From NCBI GenBank assembly GCA_018266105.1, contig JAFEBA010000082.1, positions 1 to 64,000 of the forward strand: DNA of 64,000 nt, given 5' to 3'. The position numbers and the translations under genes were made by a program. This document shows, piece after piece, positions 7,907 to 15,979 of the stretch. The DNA is from a bacterium. Lineage in GTDB: Bacteria; Vulcanimicrobiota; Xenobia; Xenobiales; JADMJV01. The notes under the pieces were generated by a model. The model was given only the letters and a program-made list of their open reading frames with translations, searched no databases and was not told the origin of the DNA. The number at the start of each line of letters is the position of its first letter. Position 1 is the first letter of the stretch.

Positions 7907-8958
7907 CACTGCTGGGGTGGCGGTTCAGCTTCCAACCAGGGCAGTGACCACTGGCAGGCCCAGTTTAGCCAGGACATCGGCTTGCGCTCCCGGCGACCGC
8001 GGTAATCGCGCTCAATTCTCAGGAAGACGTGCTCCATCCAGCCCAGCCTGGGGTCGGTCATTATCAAACGCCTGCGTGGCTCGTATTCTAGAGAGAAGTC
8101 TTCACTCAGCAGACTCTGCAATTTGAGCCAAAGTTGGTGCCGCACCGAGAAGGAGAGCAGGAGACACTTTCCTCCAGGGGCCAGGAACTCATCCAGCCCT
8201 TCCACTGCCCGCAAAGTCAAAGCAGCGGGGTCTTCCCCCCCATAGGCATAGAGAAGATCTGACTGAACCGGCAGAGCCGGCGGATTGCCCACCACAAAGT
8301 CAAACTGGCCCCGAGCCGCCGACCACATATCGCTCAGGTGGTAGCTGCAGGGTAAATTCTCCCGATTGAGTTTCCAGTTGATCTGAGCCAACGCCAGACT
8401 GTCCGCATTGGCGTCCAGTCCCACGATTTCCTCAAAACCATCGGGCAAACTCAAGCCCACCACTCCGCAGCCGCAGCACAGATCTGCCGCTCGTCCCCGG
8501 CCCTGCTCGGCCAACCACTGCCAGGAAGCCTCAATCAGAACCCCGGAATCATCGCCCAAATAGACAAACTCCCCGGGTGAGCGACCCGGGATGGAACTTA
8601 CGATTTGCCTCAGCCCGGCCTTGGTCCAAAGCGGGGAAATCTGCCAGAGAGCCTGGCCGTCCTTTAGCAGGCCAGGCCAGCTGGCGCGCAGACCGGCTTG
8701 CTGATGCAGGTAGAAAGTCCGATAAAGCTGCTGACACGGCTCCGAAACCAGCTTCAGGAATCGGCCTGGGTGGGAGTGTGCCCCCAGAGGCAAGGGTCGA
8801 TGGGAATGCAGGCGTCGCTCGAAGCGAAGATTTTGCACAGGACACACCCGACCGGTGGTAAAGGCGGGAATGCCACAGGCCTGGTAAAAGCCGTTTTGGT
8901 GGAGCCAGTCCGATAGCTCGTTGAGGGGAAAGGAAAACGGCATGAACGGCCGCTTCAA
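7873..8958 (-). CDS. PrmC/small-domain type class I methyltransferase
   Basis: About 361 residues. The C-terminal two thirds hold a Rossmann methyltransferase with DLCCGCGVVGL (SAM motif I), GLDANADSL (motif II) and NPPALP, a variant of the NPPY active-site motif used by N- or O-methylating enzymes such as PrmC and RlmG. The N-terminal 130 residues are unrecognised. The substrate is unknown; protein release factors or rRNA are possible. The start is uncertain: TTG at 8958 has AGAGG upstream, while the ATG at 8943 shares a CATG with the divergent gene's ATG but has no ribosome site. Confidence 0.7.
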   Translation of the reverse strand: MKRPFMPFSFPLNELSDWLHQNGFYQACGIPAFTTGRVCPVQNLRFERRLHSHRPLPLGAHSHPGRFLKLVSEPCQQLYRTFYLHQQAGLRASWPGLLKDGQALWQISPLWTKAGLRQIVSSIPGRSPGEFVYLGDDSGVLIEASWQWLAEQGRGRAADLCCGCGVVGLSLPDGFEEIVGLDANADSLALAQINWKLNRENLPCSYHLSDMWSAARGQFDFVVGNPPALPVQSDLLYAYGGEDPAALTLRAVEGLDEFLAPGGKCLLLSFSVRHQLWLKLQSLLSEDFSLEYEPRRRLIMTDPRLGWMEHVFLRIERDYRGRRERKPMSWLNWACQWSLPWLEAEPPPQQCYAGSQRSSAR

Positions 8959-9997
8959 GAAAGCCTCTGGGGATTTCCCCCTGGACGAGGCCTGTTTGGA
9001 AATGGCTCTGGGAGAGCGCCTCTGGCAGGAGTTGAGCCAGAGTTCCGGTTCTCAATGGTGGAGCCGATTGCAGGGCGTCAACCAACAACTGCTGAGCGCC
9101 TACGGGCTGCCCTTGCCAAGTTTGCGCCTGGACCTTCAGTCGGATCTCGATCCCAATTCCTATCGTTTCCGCCTGGCCGGCGGTCCTTGGGAAGGTGGGT
9201 TACTTTATCCCGGACGCTGGTTCGCTACTGGCGATCCAGAAACGGTCTCTCTACTGATGGGGGAGATGGGCCAGGAACCGGTCTACGGACTGGAAGGACG
9301 CTGGATCCCGGAATCTCGTGGCCAGGGCGCTCAAGCTCTGGGCTGCCATCTGCTGGCGGCCGAAGCCCTCTGGGTCGGCCACCTGTGCGACCGGGTCGAG
9401 AGTCGCTTACATCTCTGCCTGGGCGAGGAGTGGCTGCGCCGTCGCCTCAAACACCAGGGACTTCGCTCTCCCGGTAGGGGCTTCGCCCAGGTCTTGCGCC
9501 AGCTCCTGGAAGAGCGAGTCAGCGTCGCTCATCTGGAGTTGATCAGTGAGGCCTACCGTAGCGCACCCGGAGACCCCTCTCGCAAGTTGCGCGCGGTACG
9601 CCGGGCTCTCGGAGCTCGACTGGTCACTCCCTGGCTAAATGAACACAATGAATTGGTCAGCCTGACCCTGGCCGACTCGGCCGCCTCCAGGCTGCGCCGG
9701 GAACTATCTCGTCCAGACGGAGCGGATCAATGGTTCCTGGGATTGCTGCTCGGGCAGCTGCAGGCCGAGCTGGATTGGGCTTTACAAGAGCACCATCAGG
9801 TCGCTCTGGTGGTTCCCGGCGGGGTGCGGCGGGAGCTCTTCGAGCTGCTGCCATTCGAGCTGCGCCGGACTCCGGTTCTAGCTTTCGACGAACTTGGTCC
9901 GGACACGGCGGTGGAGTCTATCGGGGTGGTGGGCTCCCGCCTCCACCCACAGGCCGGAGTCTGGCCTCGGGCTCGAGTCCTTGTAAACACTATGTAA
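8942..9997 (+). CDS. Soluble FlhA/SctV C-terminal-domain-like protein
   Basis: 352 residues, no transmembrane segment. The sequence follows, in order, landmarks of the cytoplasmic C-terminal domain of the FlhA/SctV export gate: a PLDEACLEMALGERLW opening like the PIELELG...L segment; PNSYRFRLAGGPWEGG then LLYPGRWFA, like the NEYxIxIxGvevarGellPGrlLA strand; PVYGLEGRWIPES, like EPAFGLPALWI; a helix like VIATHLxEVI; and FAQVLRQLLEERVSVAHLELISEAY, like LqxVLqnLLxErVsIRDlxtIlEal. The membrane half of FlhA is absent and no other export gene is visible. The ATG at 8942 has AGGGGAAAGGA upstream. The assignment rests on pattern recognition, not a search. The function may be a diverged substrate- or chaperone-docking platform. 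Confidence 0.62.
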   Translation: MNGRFKKASGDFPLDEACLEMALGERLWQELSQSSGSQWWSRLQGVNQQLLSAYGLPLPSLRLDLQSDLDPNSYRFRLAGGPWEGGLLYPGRWFATGDPETVSLLMGEMGQEPVYGLEGRWIPESRGQGAQALGCHLLAAEALWVGHLCDRVESRLHLCLGEEWLRRRLKHQGLRSPGRGFAQVLRQLLEERVSVAHLELISEAYRSAPGDPSRKLRAVRRALGARLVTPWLNEHNELVSLTLADSAASRLRRELSRPDGADQWFLGLLLGQLQAELDWALQEHHQVALVVPGGVRRELFELLPFELRRTPVLAFDELGPDTAVESIGVVGSRLHPQAGVWPRARVLVNTM

Positions 9998-10073
9998 ACT
10001 TGTCTTTTCAGGACCTTTTCAGGCGTCCCTGATAGATTTGCGGTGAAGAAATAGAGAAAGTATCTAAACCGCC

Positions 10074-10265
10074 ATGATTCAAGATTCGAACCGCAATGCA
10101 TATTCCTCACCCTACCTGCAAGGAAGCTTTCCCCAGCCTATCGCCTCGCAGAACGGCAAGGAGCCCATCGATCTGTTGATGGGCGACACGGGTACGCTGG
10201 TATGGTGCGAACGACCACCGTCCCTCAAAGAATTTTTGCAGGCGACCAGCAACTTTAGCGCCTGA
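10074..10265 (+). CDS. Small hypothetical protein
   Basis: 63 residues, ATG start, codon use like the neighbouring genes, ending 45 bases before the next gene. No recognised domain, signal or membrane segment; there is a C-terminal SLKEFLQATSNF helix. The ribosome site is weak (GAGAAAG about 18 bases upstream). A possible -35/-10 pair (TTGCGG, 17 bases, TATCTA) lies at 10038-10066. It may be a leader peptide or a real small protein. Confidence 0.4.
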   Translation: MIQDSNRNAYSSPYLQGSFPQPIASQNGKEPIDLLMGDTGTLVWCERPPSLKEFLQATSNFSA

Positions 10266-10309
10266 TCCCGTCCAGGAGCTGTCTCGGTCGGACCGAAGGC
10301 GATCTCAGC

Positions 10310-11467
10310 TTGGACACTCAAATCCCCCTCGTCAATCGAATCGACTCGATCCACCAGGTCTCTTCCACGGATTGGAACGCCTGCGCGGGTCCTGAACACC
10401 CCTTCCTCTGGCACGAATTCTTTGCCTGTTTGGAAGACAGCGGCACGGCCTGCCCCGAAACCGGATGGCAGCCGTGCCACTTGCTTTTCCGGCGCCAGGG
10501 CCAGCTACGAGGCTTCAGTCCCCTCTTCCTCAAGGTGCATTCCGAAGGCGAGTTTGTCTTTGATTACGGCTGGGCCTCGGCTTACGAGCGCGCTGGGGGC
10601 TCCTACTACCCCAAGCTCCAGTCCGCGGTGCCTTACACGCCAGTGCCTGGCCCGCGCTACGTCATTCATCCCGACGATCCGGACCCAGCTCAGGTGCGCC
10701 AGTATCTGCGTCAGGCCCAGATTTCCATGGCTGAAGGTCTGCGCATTTCTTCCCTGCATACCACCTTCTGCACGGCTGACGAATATGCGGAAGGTCCCCA
10801 GGCCGGCTTTCTTCAGCGCCTGGGCGTCCAGTTCCATTTCGAGAATCCGGGCTATACGGACTTTGCTGACTTCACCGCCCAACTTTCCGCACGCAAACGC
10901 AAAGCAGTTCTTAAGGAACGCCGAGAGGCCCAGAAAGGATTGAATCTGCAGGCTCTTTCCGGTTCGGACCTGAGAGACGAGCATATGGAGCTGCTGTTCC
11001 GCTGCTACACGGATACTTGCAGCCGTAAATGGGGCCGAGCGGCCTTGACCCGCGAGTTTTTCTTCCTGCTCAGGCAGCGCATGCCTGAACAAGTTGTCCT
11101 GATGCTGGCCTCGCGAGAGGATCGACACCTGGCCGCGGCCCTTAACTTCAAAGGCAGCAAAGCACTCTTCGGTCGCAACTGGGGCTGCCTGGAAGATGTG
11201 CCCTTCCTGCACTTTGAACTGTGCTACTATCAGGCCATTCAATACGCCATCGAGCACAAATTGGAGCGAGTCGAGGCTGGCGCCCAAGGGTTTCACAAGG
11301 TGGCCCGCGGTTATCTGCCCCGGCTGACCTACAGCCTGCACTGGATCGCCGACCCCGGGTTTCGACAGGTCCTGGATCAGGTGCTCCGCCAGGAGCGAAC
11401 AGAAGTAACCATTCAGCGCCAACTACTGGAGGAAGAAAACAGCCCATACCGCAAGGCTGAGAAATGA
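10310..11467 (+). CDS. GNAT-like protein of the COG3146 (peptidogalycan biosynthesis/FemAB-like) family
   Basis: 385 residues. The pattern matches the COG3146/DUF482 family of double-GNAT-fold proteins: an N-terminal PFLWHEFFACLEDSG, SPLFLKVHSEGEFVFDYGWA, YYPKLQSAVPYTPVPGPR, a central SARKRKAVLKERR segment and a C-terminal EAGAQGFHKVARGYLP. Members are annotated as acyltransferases linked to peptidoglycan or amino-acid conjugation, but no substrate is established. The start is a TTG at 10310, fitting the usual N-terminus of the family. Its stop overlaps the galE ATG (ATGA), so the two are coupled and cell-surface chemistry is plausible. Confidence 0.78.
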   Translation: MDTQIPLVNRIDSIHQVSSTDWNACAGPEHPFLWHEFFACLEDSGTACPETGWQPCHLLFRRQGQLRGFSPLFLKVHSEGEFVFDYGWASAYERAGGSYYPKLQSAVPYTPVPGPRYVIHPDDPDPAQVRQYLRQAQISMAEGLRISSLHTTFCTADEYAEGPQAGFLQRLGVQFHFENPGYTDFADFTAQLSARKRKAVLKERREAQKGLNLQALSGSDLRDEHMELLFRCYTDTCSRKWGRAALTREFFFLLRQRMPEQVVLMLASREDRHLAAALNFKGSKALFGRNWGCLEDVPFLHFELCYYQAIQYAIEHKLERVEAGAQGFHKVARGYLPRLTYSLHWIADPGFRQVLDQVLRQERTEVTIQRQLLEEENSPYRKAEK

Positions 11468-12447
11468 AAATCCTGGTGACCGGCGGAGCCGGCTACATCG
11501 GCTCTCATGCGGTCAAACACCTGAACCAGAACGGCCACGAGACAGTGGTCGTGGACAATCTCAGCCGAGGCCATGGCTGGGCCGCACGCTGGGGGCGGCT
11601 AGAACAGATCGACTTACTTGACTTCCCCGCATTGAAGGAAGTTCTCGCCAGGCATCGTCCCGACGCCGTCATGCACTTTGCCGCCTACGCTCTGGTCGGC
11701 GAGTCGATGCAACGTCCCGAGCTTTACTATCGCAACAACTTCGTCGGCAGCCTGAATCTACTGGAAGCGATGCACCTGACGGGAGTGGACAAACTGGTCT
11801 TCAGCAGCACCTGCGCCACCTACGGCAACCCGCAGACGCCCTGCCTGGACGAAGAACATCCCCAGGCTCCGGTCAACCCTTACGGTCACAGTAAACTGAT
11901 GACGGAACAAGCCATCGCCGATTTCCGCCACAGCTATGGACTGAAAGCCTGCTGCTTGCGTTACTTTAACGCATGTGGCTGCGATCCCGATGGGGAACTG
12001 GGAGAGGTGCACGACCCAGAAACCCACCTGATCCCATGCATTTTCAACGCCCTGTTGGCCAACAGGCCCCTGCAGCTATACGGCCAGGACTACCCTACCC
12101 CAGATGGGACTTGCGTGCGCGACTACGTGCATGTGCTCGATCTGGCCTCTGCCCACCGTCTGGCATTAGAAAAACTCAGCCGGGGTGCAGCCCTGCGGCC
12201 CGCTTACAATCTGGGTACCGGTCGGGGCCACAGCGTACGCGAGGTGATCGCGGTGGTGGAGAAAGTCACCGGGCGCAAAGTTGAGGTTTCGGTCTCCCAG
12301 CGGCGTCCTGGGGACCCTCCATCTCTGGTGGCAACCTGTCAATTGGCCCAAGCCGATCTCAATTGGCGACCCCAATGGACCGATCTGGAACAAACCGTAG
12401 CCAGCGCCTGGCGCTGGCATTGTCAGTATTTCTGTCAGACCCACTAA
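11464..12447 (+). CDS. galE: UDP-glucose 4-epimerase
   Basis: 327 residues, extended short-chain dehydrogenase. TGGAGYIGSH at residues 7-16 binds NAD, a Ser-Ser pair (SSTCATYG) and NPYGHSK supply the catalytic Ser and YxxxK pair, and the C-terminal NLGTGRGHSVREVI and RRPGDPPSL match GalE sugar-nucleotide binding. It interconverts UDP-glucose and UDP-galactose (or GlcNAc forms) in the cytoplasm, feeding surface polysaccharide. The ATGA overlap with the upstream gene indicates an operon. Confidence 0.93.
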   Translation: MKILVTGGAGYIGSHAVKHLNQNGHETVVVDNLSRGHGWAARWGRLEQIDLLDFPALKEVLARHRPDAVMHFAAYALVGESMQRPELYYRNNFVGSLNLLEAMHLTGVDKLVFSSTCATYGNPQTPCLDEEHPQAPVNPYGHSKLMTEQAIADFRHSYGLKACCLRYFNACGCDPDGELGEVHDPETHLIPCIFNALLANRPLQLYGQDYPTPDGTCVRDYVHVLDLASAHRLALEKLSRGAALRPAYNLGTGRGHSVREVIAVVEKVTGRKVEVSVSQRRPGDPPSLVATCQLAQADLNWRPQWTDLEQTVASAWRWHCQYFCQTH

Positions 12448-12551
12448 ATATACCAGATCCTCCTAAGCAATAAATCCCCTTCAGTTAGCGAAACCTTTTC
12501 TGGTCATCGACCGTTCCATGTATTACACTTAAACTGTAAGGAGGGGACGCT

Positions 12552-12977
12552 ATGACCGAAAGACTTGGTATCCTTCAAAAATTTCAGGCCTGGATGATGG
12601 CACTGGCCGGGCGTCCGGCCGAATCCGAAGCGCCAGCTGAACCACCTCAGGAACAGCCTCTCCTCAGGCTTTCCCGCCTGATGGTTGCTATGGCCAGCCC
12701 CAAAGGCAGCCGCGGCGGAGGAACCCAGGTGATGGTGGACGCTCTCAACCGCGACCAGATCAGCTGCAAATCCCGAGAGCTTCTGAAAGAAGGCGAAGAA
12801 CTGGAACTGGCCATGTTGATGCAAGGCGTAGGCCATGTGCGCATTCCCGTCCTTGTCGAGTGGGTATTGCTCTCCAGTTTCGGCCACTCAGCCGGACTGC
12901 GCATCCAGCATAACGAGCAGACTCGTCAGATCATGGCCTCCTTTGTCAGCCTTCTGGAGAACAACTCCAGGGGATAG
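12552..12977 (+). CDS. PilZ-fold-like protein, weak match
   Basis: 141 residues. The first 45 are linker-like (Pro/Glu-rich). Residues about 48-135 have the strand pattern of a PilZ barrel: MVDALNRDQISCKS, then GEELELAMLMQG, then IPVLVEWVL and HSAGLRIQ, like the xVxDISxxGxxL...GxxVxVxFxL...AxVxW...G(V)xF layout. The RxxxR c-di-GMP loop is not evident, so ligand binding is doubtful. A strong AAGGAGGGG ribosome site precedes the ATG. It sits between galE and rpsD with its own 100-base leader region. Could be another beta-barrel protein. Confidence 0.5.
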   Translation: MTERLGILQKFQAWMMALAGRPAESEAPAEPPQEQPLLRLSRLMVAMASPKGSRGGGTQVMVDALNRDQISCKSRELLKEGEELELAMLMQGVGHVRIPVLVEWVLLSSFGHSAGLRIQHNEQTRQIMASFVSLLENNSRG

Positions 12978-12980
12978 AGG

Positions 12981-13009
12981 TTGACACGAAGATATTTTCA
13001 TGCTAACCA
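12981..13009 (+). promoter_or_regulatory. Probable promoter of rpsD
   Basis: A perfect TTGACA -35 with a 17-base spacer to TAACCA, 35 bases before the rpsD ATG. The -10 is a partial match. Position and spacing suit a sigma70-type promoter for a monocistronic ribosomal protein gene. Confidence 0.5.
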
Positions 13010-13044
13010 TAACTAACTTTTGAGACAGGACCCCTCTTTGAGTT

Positions 13045-13653
13045 ATGAATTTGCGTGGACCGAAAGCTAAGATTTCTCGCCGATTGGGCATCGCAGTAAG
13101 CCCCAAAGTGCAGAAGATCCTGGACCGAAGAGCTTACCCTCCCGGGCAGCACGGCCCGACCACTCGCAACCCCGAGCCCAAATCCGTTTACGGCAAGCAA
13201 CTTCGCGAAAAGCAACGCCTGCGAGCGCAATACAATGTCTCCGAGAAACAGTTACGCGGCTATTTCCAAAAAGCCGTTCGCAGCAATCAACCCACCGGTG
13301 AAGCTCTGATCAGCACTCTGGAGTCGCGCCTGGACGCCGTGATCTATCGAGCCGGCTACGCCCGCTCCATCTTCGCCGCCCGCCAATATGCAGCCCACGG
13401 CCATTTCGAGGTGAACGGCAGGCGCGTCAGCATCCCCTCCATGATCTTGCGAGCCGGAGACATTGTTCAGCTTAGGCAGAAGAGTCGCGAATGTGCCACC
13501 TTTCAGGATCCGCGCCTGGAACAACACACAGTACCCGAGCATTTGCTGGTCGACCGAGCAGAAGGCAAGGTTAGCGTGCTGCGCGAGCCCTCCGCCAGCG
13601 AAGCTCCCATCGTCTGCAATATCAGCATGGTCGTAGAGTTCTACAGCCGCTAA
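13045..13653 (+). CDS. rpsD: 30S ribosomal protein S4
   Basis: 202 residues, standard S4 length. The N-terminus with SRRLG, YPPGQHG and the YGKQLREKQRLRAQY helix is typical, followed by the S4 RNA-binding domain (LESRLDAVIYRAGYARSIFAARQ, HGHFEVNGRRVSIPS). No N-terminal zinc-binding Cys cluster is present, so it is the Zn-independent form. It nucleates assembly of the 30S body. The gene stands alone instead of in an rpsM-rpsK-rpsD-rpoA operon, with its own promoter. It converges with the glycoside hydrolase gene with four bases overlap. Confidence 0.96.
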   Translation: MNLRGPKAKISRRLGIAVSPKVQKILDRRAYPPGQHGPTTRNPEPKSVYGKQLREKQRLRAQYNVSEKQLRGYFQKAVRSNQPTGEALISTLESRLDAVIYRAGYARSIFAARQYAAHGHFEVNGRRVSIPSMILRAGDIVQLRQKSRECATFQDPRLEQHTVPEHLLVDRAEGKVSVLREPSASEAPIVCNISMVVEFYSR

Positions 13654-15905
13654 GGAAAGGTTGGCGCGAAGGGGTTGGTGTCACCCGCGGTCGGGGTGAA
13701 AATCGGAATCAGGGGCATCGGCGTAGGCAACTCGCCCTGACTGCTGGCCGTTTTGCCCTGATAGTGAATGGTCGAGCCTCGCACATCGCTCCAAAAGTGA
13801 AGCTTATTGTTGCTCAACACGAACTCCCAGGTCCCGTTCACCTGATCGACAGTCAGCGGCTCGTTGTTCCAAAGCGTCAACACGGTCCCCCCGGGCACAA
13901 GCGAGCCTTGGGTCAGGACCGGAGCCGTGCCGGGCTGATCGAGAACCAGGGCGGCGGGGGCATTGGCGCCGGCAGGAATTAACTTCTGGCCCGTGTTTTC
14001 AGCCACACTGACCATCTTGACCAGCCAGCGCTGACTCTTCGAGAGCTCTTTGCCGTCCAGACTCTGAACCATCACAGCCCCGATCGGGGTCCTGGTCGAC
14101 AAGGCCATACCCTGAATCTGAATGGGTGTCGTACTGAGTTCCCCGGCAACACAGAGAGTTTTGGGGGTCTGTAGAGTAAGACGGCCACGCCCGCTATCGC
14201 GGACAATCTGACCGCTGACGCTGGTGTAAGCTGTTCCCGATCCGTCCAGAGCCTTACTCCCACTATCAGTTGGAAGCGCCTTGAGCCAATCACTGGCTTT
14301 GACACCGGGTTGGCCCACCGGAAAAACCGTCAGGTCTCCGACCGGCGCCTTGCCAAGAGCCCGAGCCGAGGCCAGCCGAAGACTGAAGGCCAGCCGAACC
14401 AGATCGGTATCTCCTGCCAGTCCCCGGAAAAGCTTATCGTCGGCGTACTCCAAAAGGGCGATCTGACTGGGAGTATGCACATCCCCCCGCAAGAACAGCA
14501 ATGAGCCCATGGCGAAAAGGTCCCAGACGGGCGGGTCGACTTGATAACCAAACTCAACCAGTCGGTCGCGGACGGAGCCGGTTTTGTAGCCAAACAAGAT
14601 CATCGCATCAAAATCCTGAAGCCGACCATAAGCCGCAGCCTCGGGTATGGAGCCGGCTCGAAACTGATTAGGCCAGACGCTGGCCCACTCTCGGATCACA
14701 ACCGGCTTGGACTCCCAGCGCAACTGGGCGGTGAAAGGCGGAAAGGCAAAGCGCGTGTCATCGCGCAGGGCGTTCTTATTATTGTAAAAAAACTTGCCCT
14801 GCCACTCCTGGCCTCCAAAGGAGGGGTGATCGGCATAGTGGTTCTCTGAGACATAGTCCAATTCGGTGGCGACCGCCTGGAGCTCGGCCGGTATGTCGCT
14901 GCTAACCACGGCCGTGATCGGAACCTTGAGACCCAGGCCGCGCAGGCTGTCGCGCATTTGAGCGAAATAGTCGCGCTCGACTTCGCACAAAAACTCAACT
15001 CCGTCTCTTTGACGGGCAGCCGCGTCCGGCTTACCCAGCTGCGGAAGTCGAACGGTTCCCTGCTCGGGAGCCTCCTCGGCTGCCAGCGCGGACCCCCAAA
15101 CTTTGACCAACTCGGCTCGACTATGATAGCGCCCGACCAACCAGGCATTCCAGCGCTGTTGAAAGCGGGAACGATAGGGTTCAACCAGGTTGTCTGTGGT
15201 CTTCGGATAGAGAAAGAAGCCGCTTTCGTTACAAATCTCCAGCAGCACCAAAGCCGGATCGTGAATCGGTGCGGTATTGGTGTAAGGATTGACGGTGGTC
15301 AGCAACTGACGGGCGTATTCTTGCTGCAAGTCGATCAATCTGGGATCAAACATCGCGTAGGGGCGCGCGGCCCGCGGCAGAGCTTTGGCGTTCTCGACCC
15401 CATCCTCAGGCTGAAACTCGCGGAAGTCGATCAGGTCGAAGTAGTAATAAATGCCTTTCTGGTGGAGCTTATGAATCCAGTAATGCAGGCTGTCGAGGCG
15501 AGTGGTGTTGATTTTGCGGGTCCCGGGAACCCCCGCAATCTCCAACAACGCCCCCTTTGAGTCCAGCGCCTCAAAGCGTACCAGGTTGACGCCCGAGGCC
15601 GCCAGAGTGTCCACCACCGTATCGATTTCGTTATGCTCGATCCAGAGATTGCGATTGGCGATATTCACTCCCCAAAAGCGAGCTCGGGTGCCATCGGCCC
15701 AGTGAAACCCGGCTCCGCTCGAGGTCAAGAAGCCCTTCTTATAGTGGCACTGCTCCTTGATCCAACTGGTGAAGTCGATCAGCCTGGATGAATTCGTATA
15801 GGGAAAGGCTGCGGGTGGCTTAGGCGGAGCGGCCTGAACCGAAGCGGTCGACAGCCAGATCAGACCACAAAGACCGAGAGCACGGGCGAACATATGGGCC
15901 AACAT
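13650..15905 (-). CDS. Secreted clan GH-A glycoside hydrolase (GH5-like)
   Basis: About 751 residues. The N-terminus is a signal peptide (hydrophobic ALGLCGLIWL, then ASVQA cleavage). A (beta/alpha)8 catalytic domain follows: FWGVNIANRNLW near the first strand, GVNLVRFEAL, ALVLLEICNESGF with the Asn-Glu acid/base pair typical of clan A, YVSENHYADHP, and KPVVIREWASVWP containing a candidate nucleophile Glu. The last 250 residues look like beta-rich accessory domains and end in a Pro-rich tail. Likely attacks a beta-linked polysaccharide outside the cell; the family and substrate are undetermined. The frame also offers TTG at 15938; ATG 15905 gives a better signal peptide. No clear ribosome site at either. 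Confidence 0.75.
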   Translation of the reverse strand: MLAHMFARALGLCGLIWLSTASVQAAPPKPPAAFPYTNSSRLIDFTSWIKEQCHYKKGFLTSSGAGFHWADGTRARFWGVNIANRNLWIEHNEIDTVVDTLAASGVNLVRFEALDSKGALLEIAGVPGTRKINTTRLDSLHYWIHKLHQKGIYYYFDLIDFREFQPEDGVENAKALPRAARPYAMFDPRLIDLQQEYARQLLTTVNPYTNTAPIHDPALVLLEICNESGFFLYPKTTDNLVEPYRSRFQQRWNAWLVGRYHSRAELVKVWGSALAAEEAPEQGTVRLPQLGKPDAAARQRDGVEFLCEVERDYFAQMRDSLRGLGLKVPITAVVSSDIPAELQAVATELDYVSENHYADHPSFGGQEWQGKFFYNNKNALRDDTRFAFPPFTAQLRWESKPVVIREWASVWPNQFRAGSIPEAAAYGRLQDFDAMILFGYKTGSVRDRLVEFGYQVDPPVWDLFAMGSLLFLRGDVHTPSQIALLEYADDKLFRGLAGDTDLVRLAFSLRLASARALGKAPVGDLTVFPVGQPGVKASDWLKALPTDSGSKALDGSGTAYTSVSGQIVRDSGRGRLTLQTPKTLCVAGELSTTPIQIQGMALSTRTPIGAVMVQSLDGKELSKSQRWLVKMVSVAENTGQKLIPAGANAPAALVLDQPGTAPVLTQGSLVPGGTVLTLWNNEPLTVDQVNGTWEFVLSNNKLHFWSDVRGSTIHYQGKTASSQGELPTPMPLIPIFTPTAGDTNPFAPTFP

Positions 15906-15979
15906 GCAAGGAGACTGGCGGAAACCCTTCCGATTCAAGAAAAGGGGAATATTCAGCGAGGGTCGGGTATAAGGCGGGC

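Noticed and set aside
10505..11422. 305-codon leftward frame opposite the COG3146-type gene
   Set aside because: Shadow frame; the plus strand has family matches and coupling to galE.
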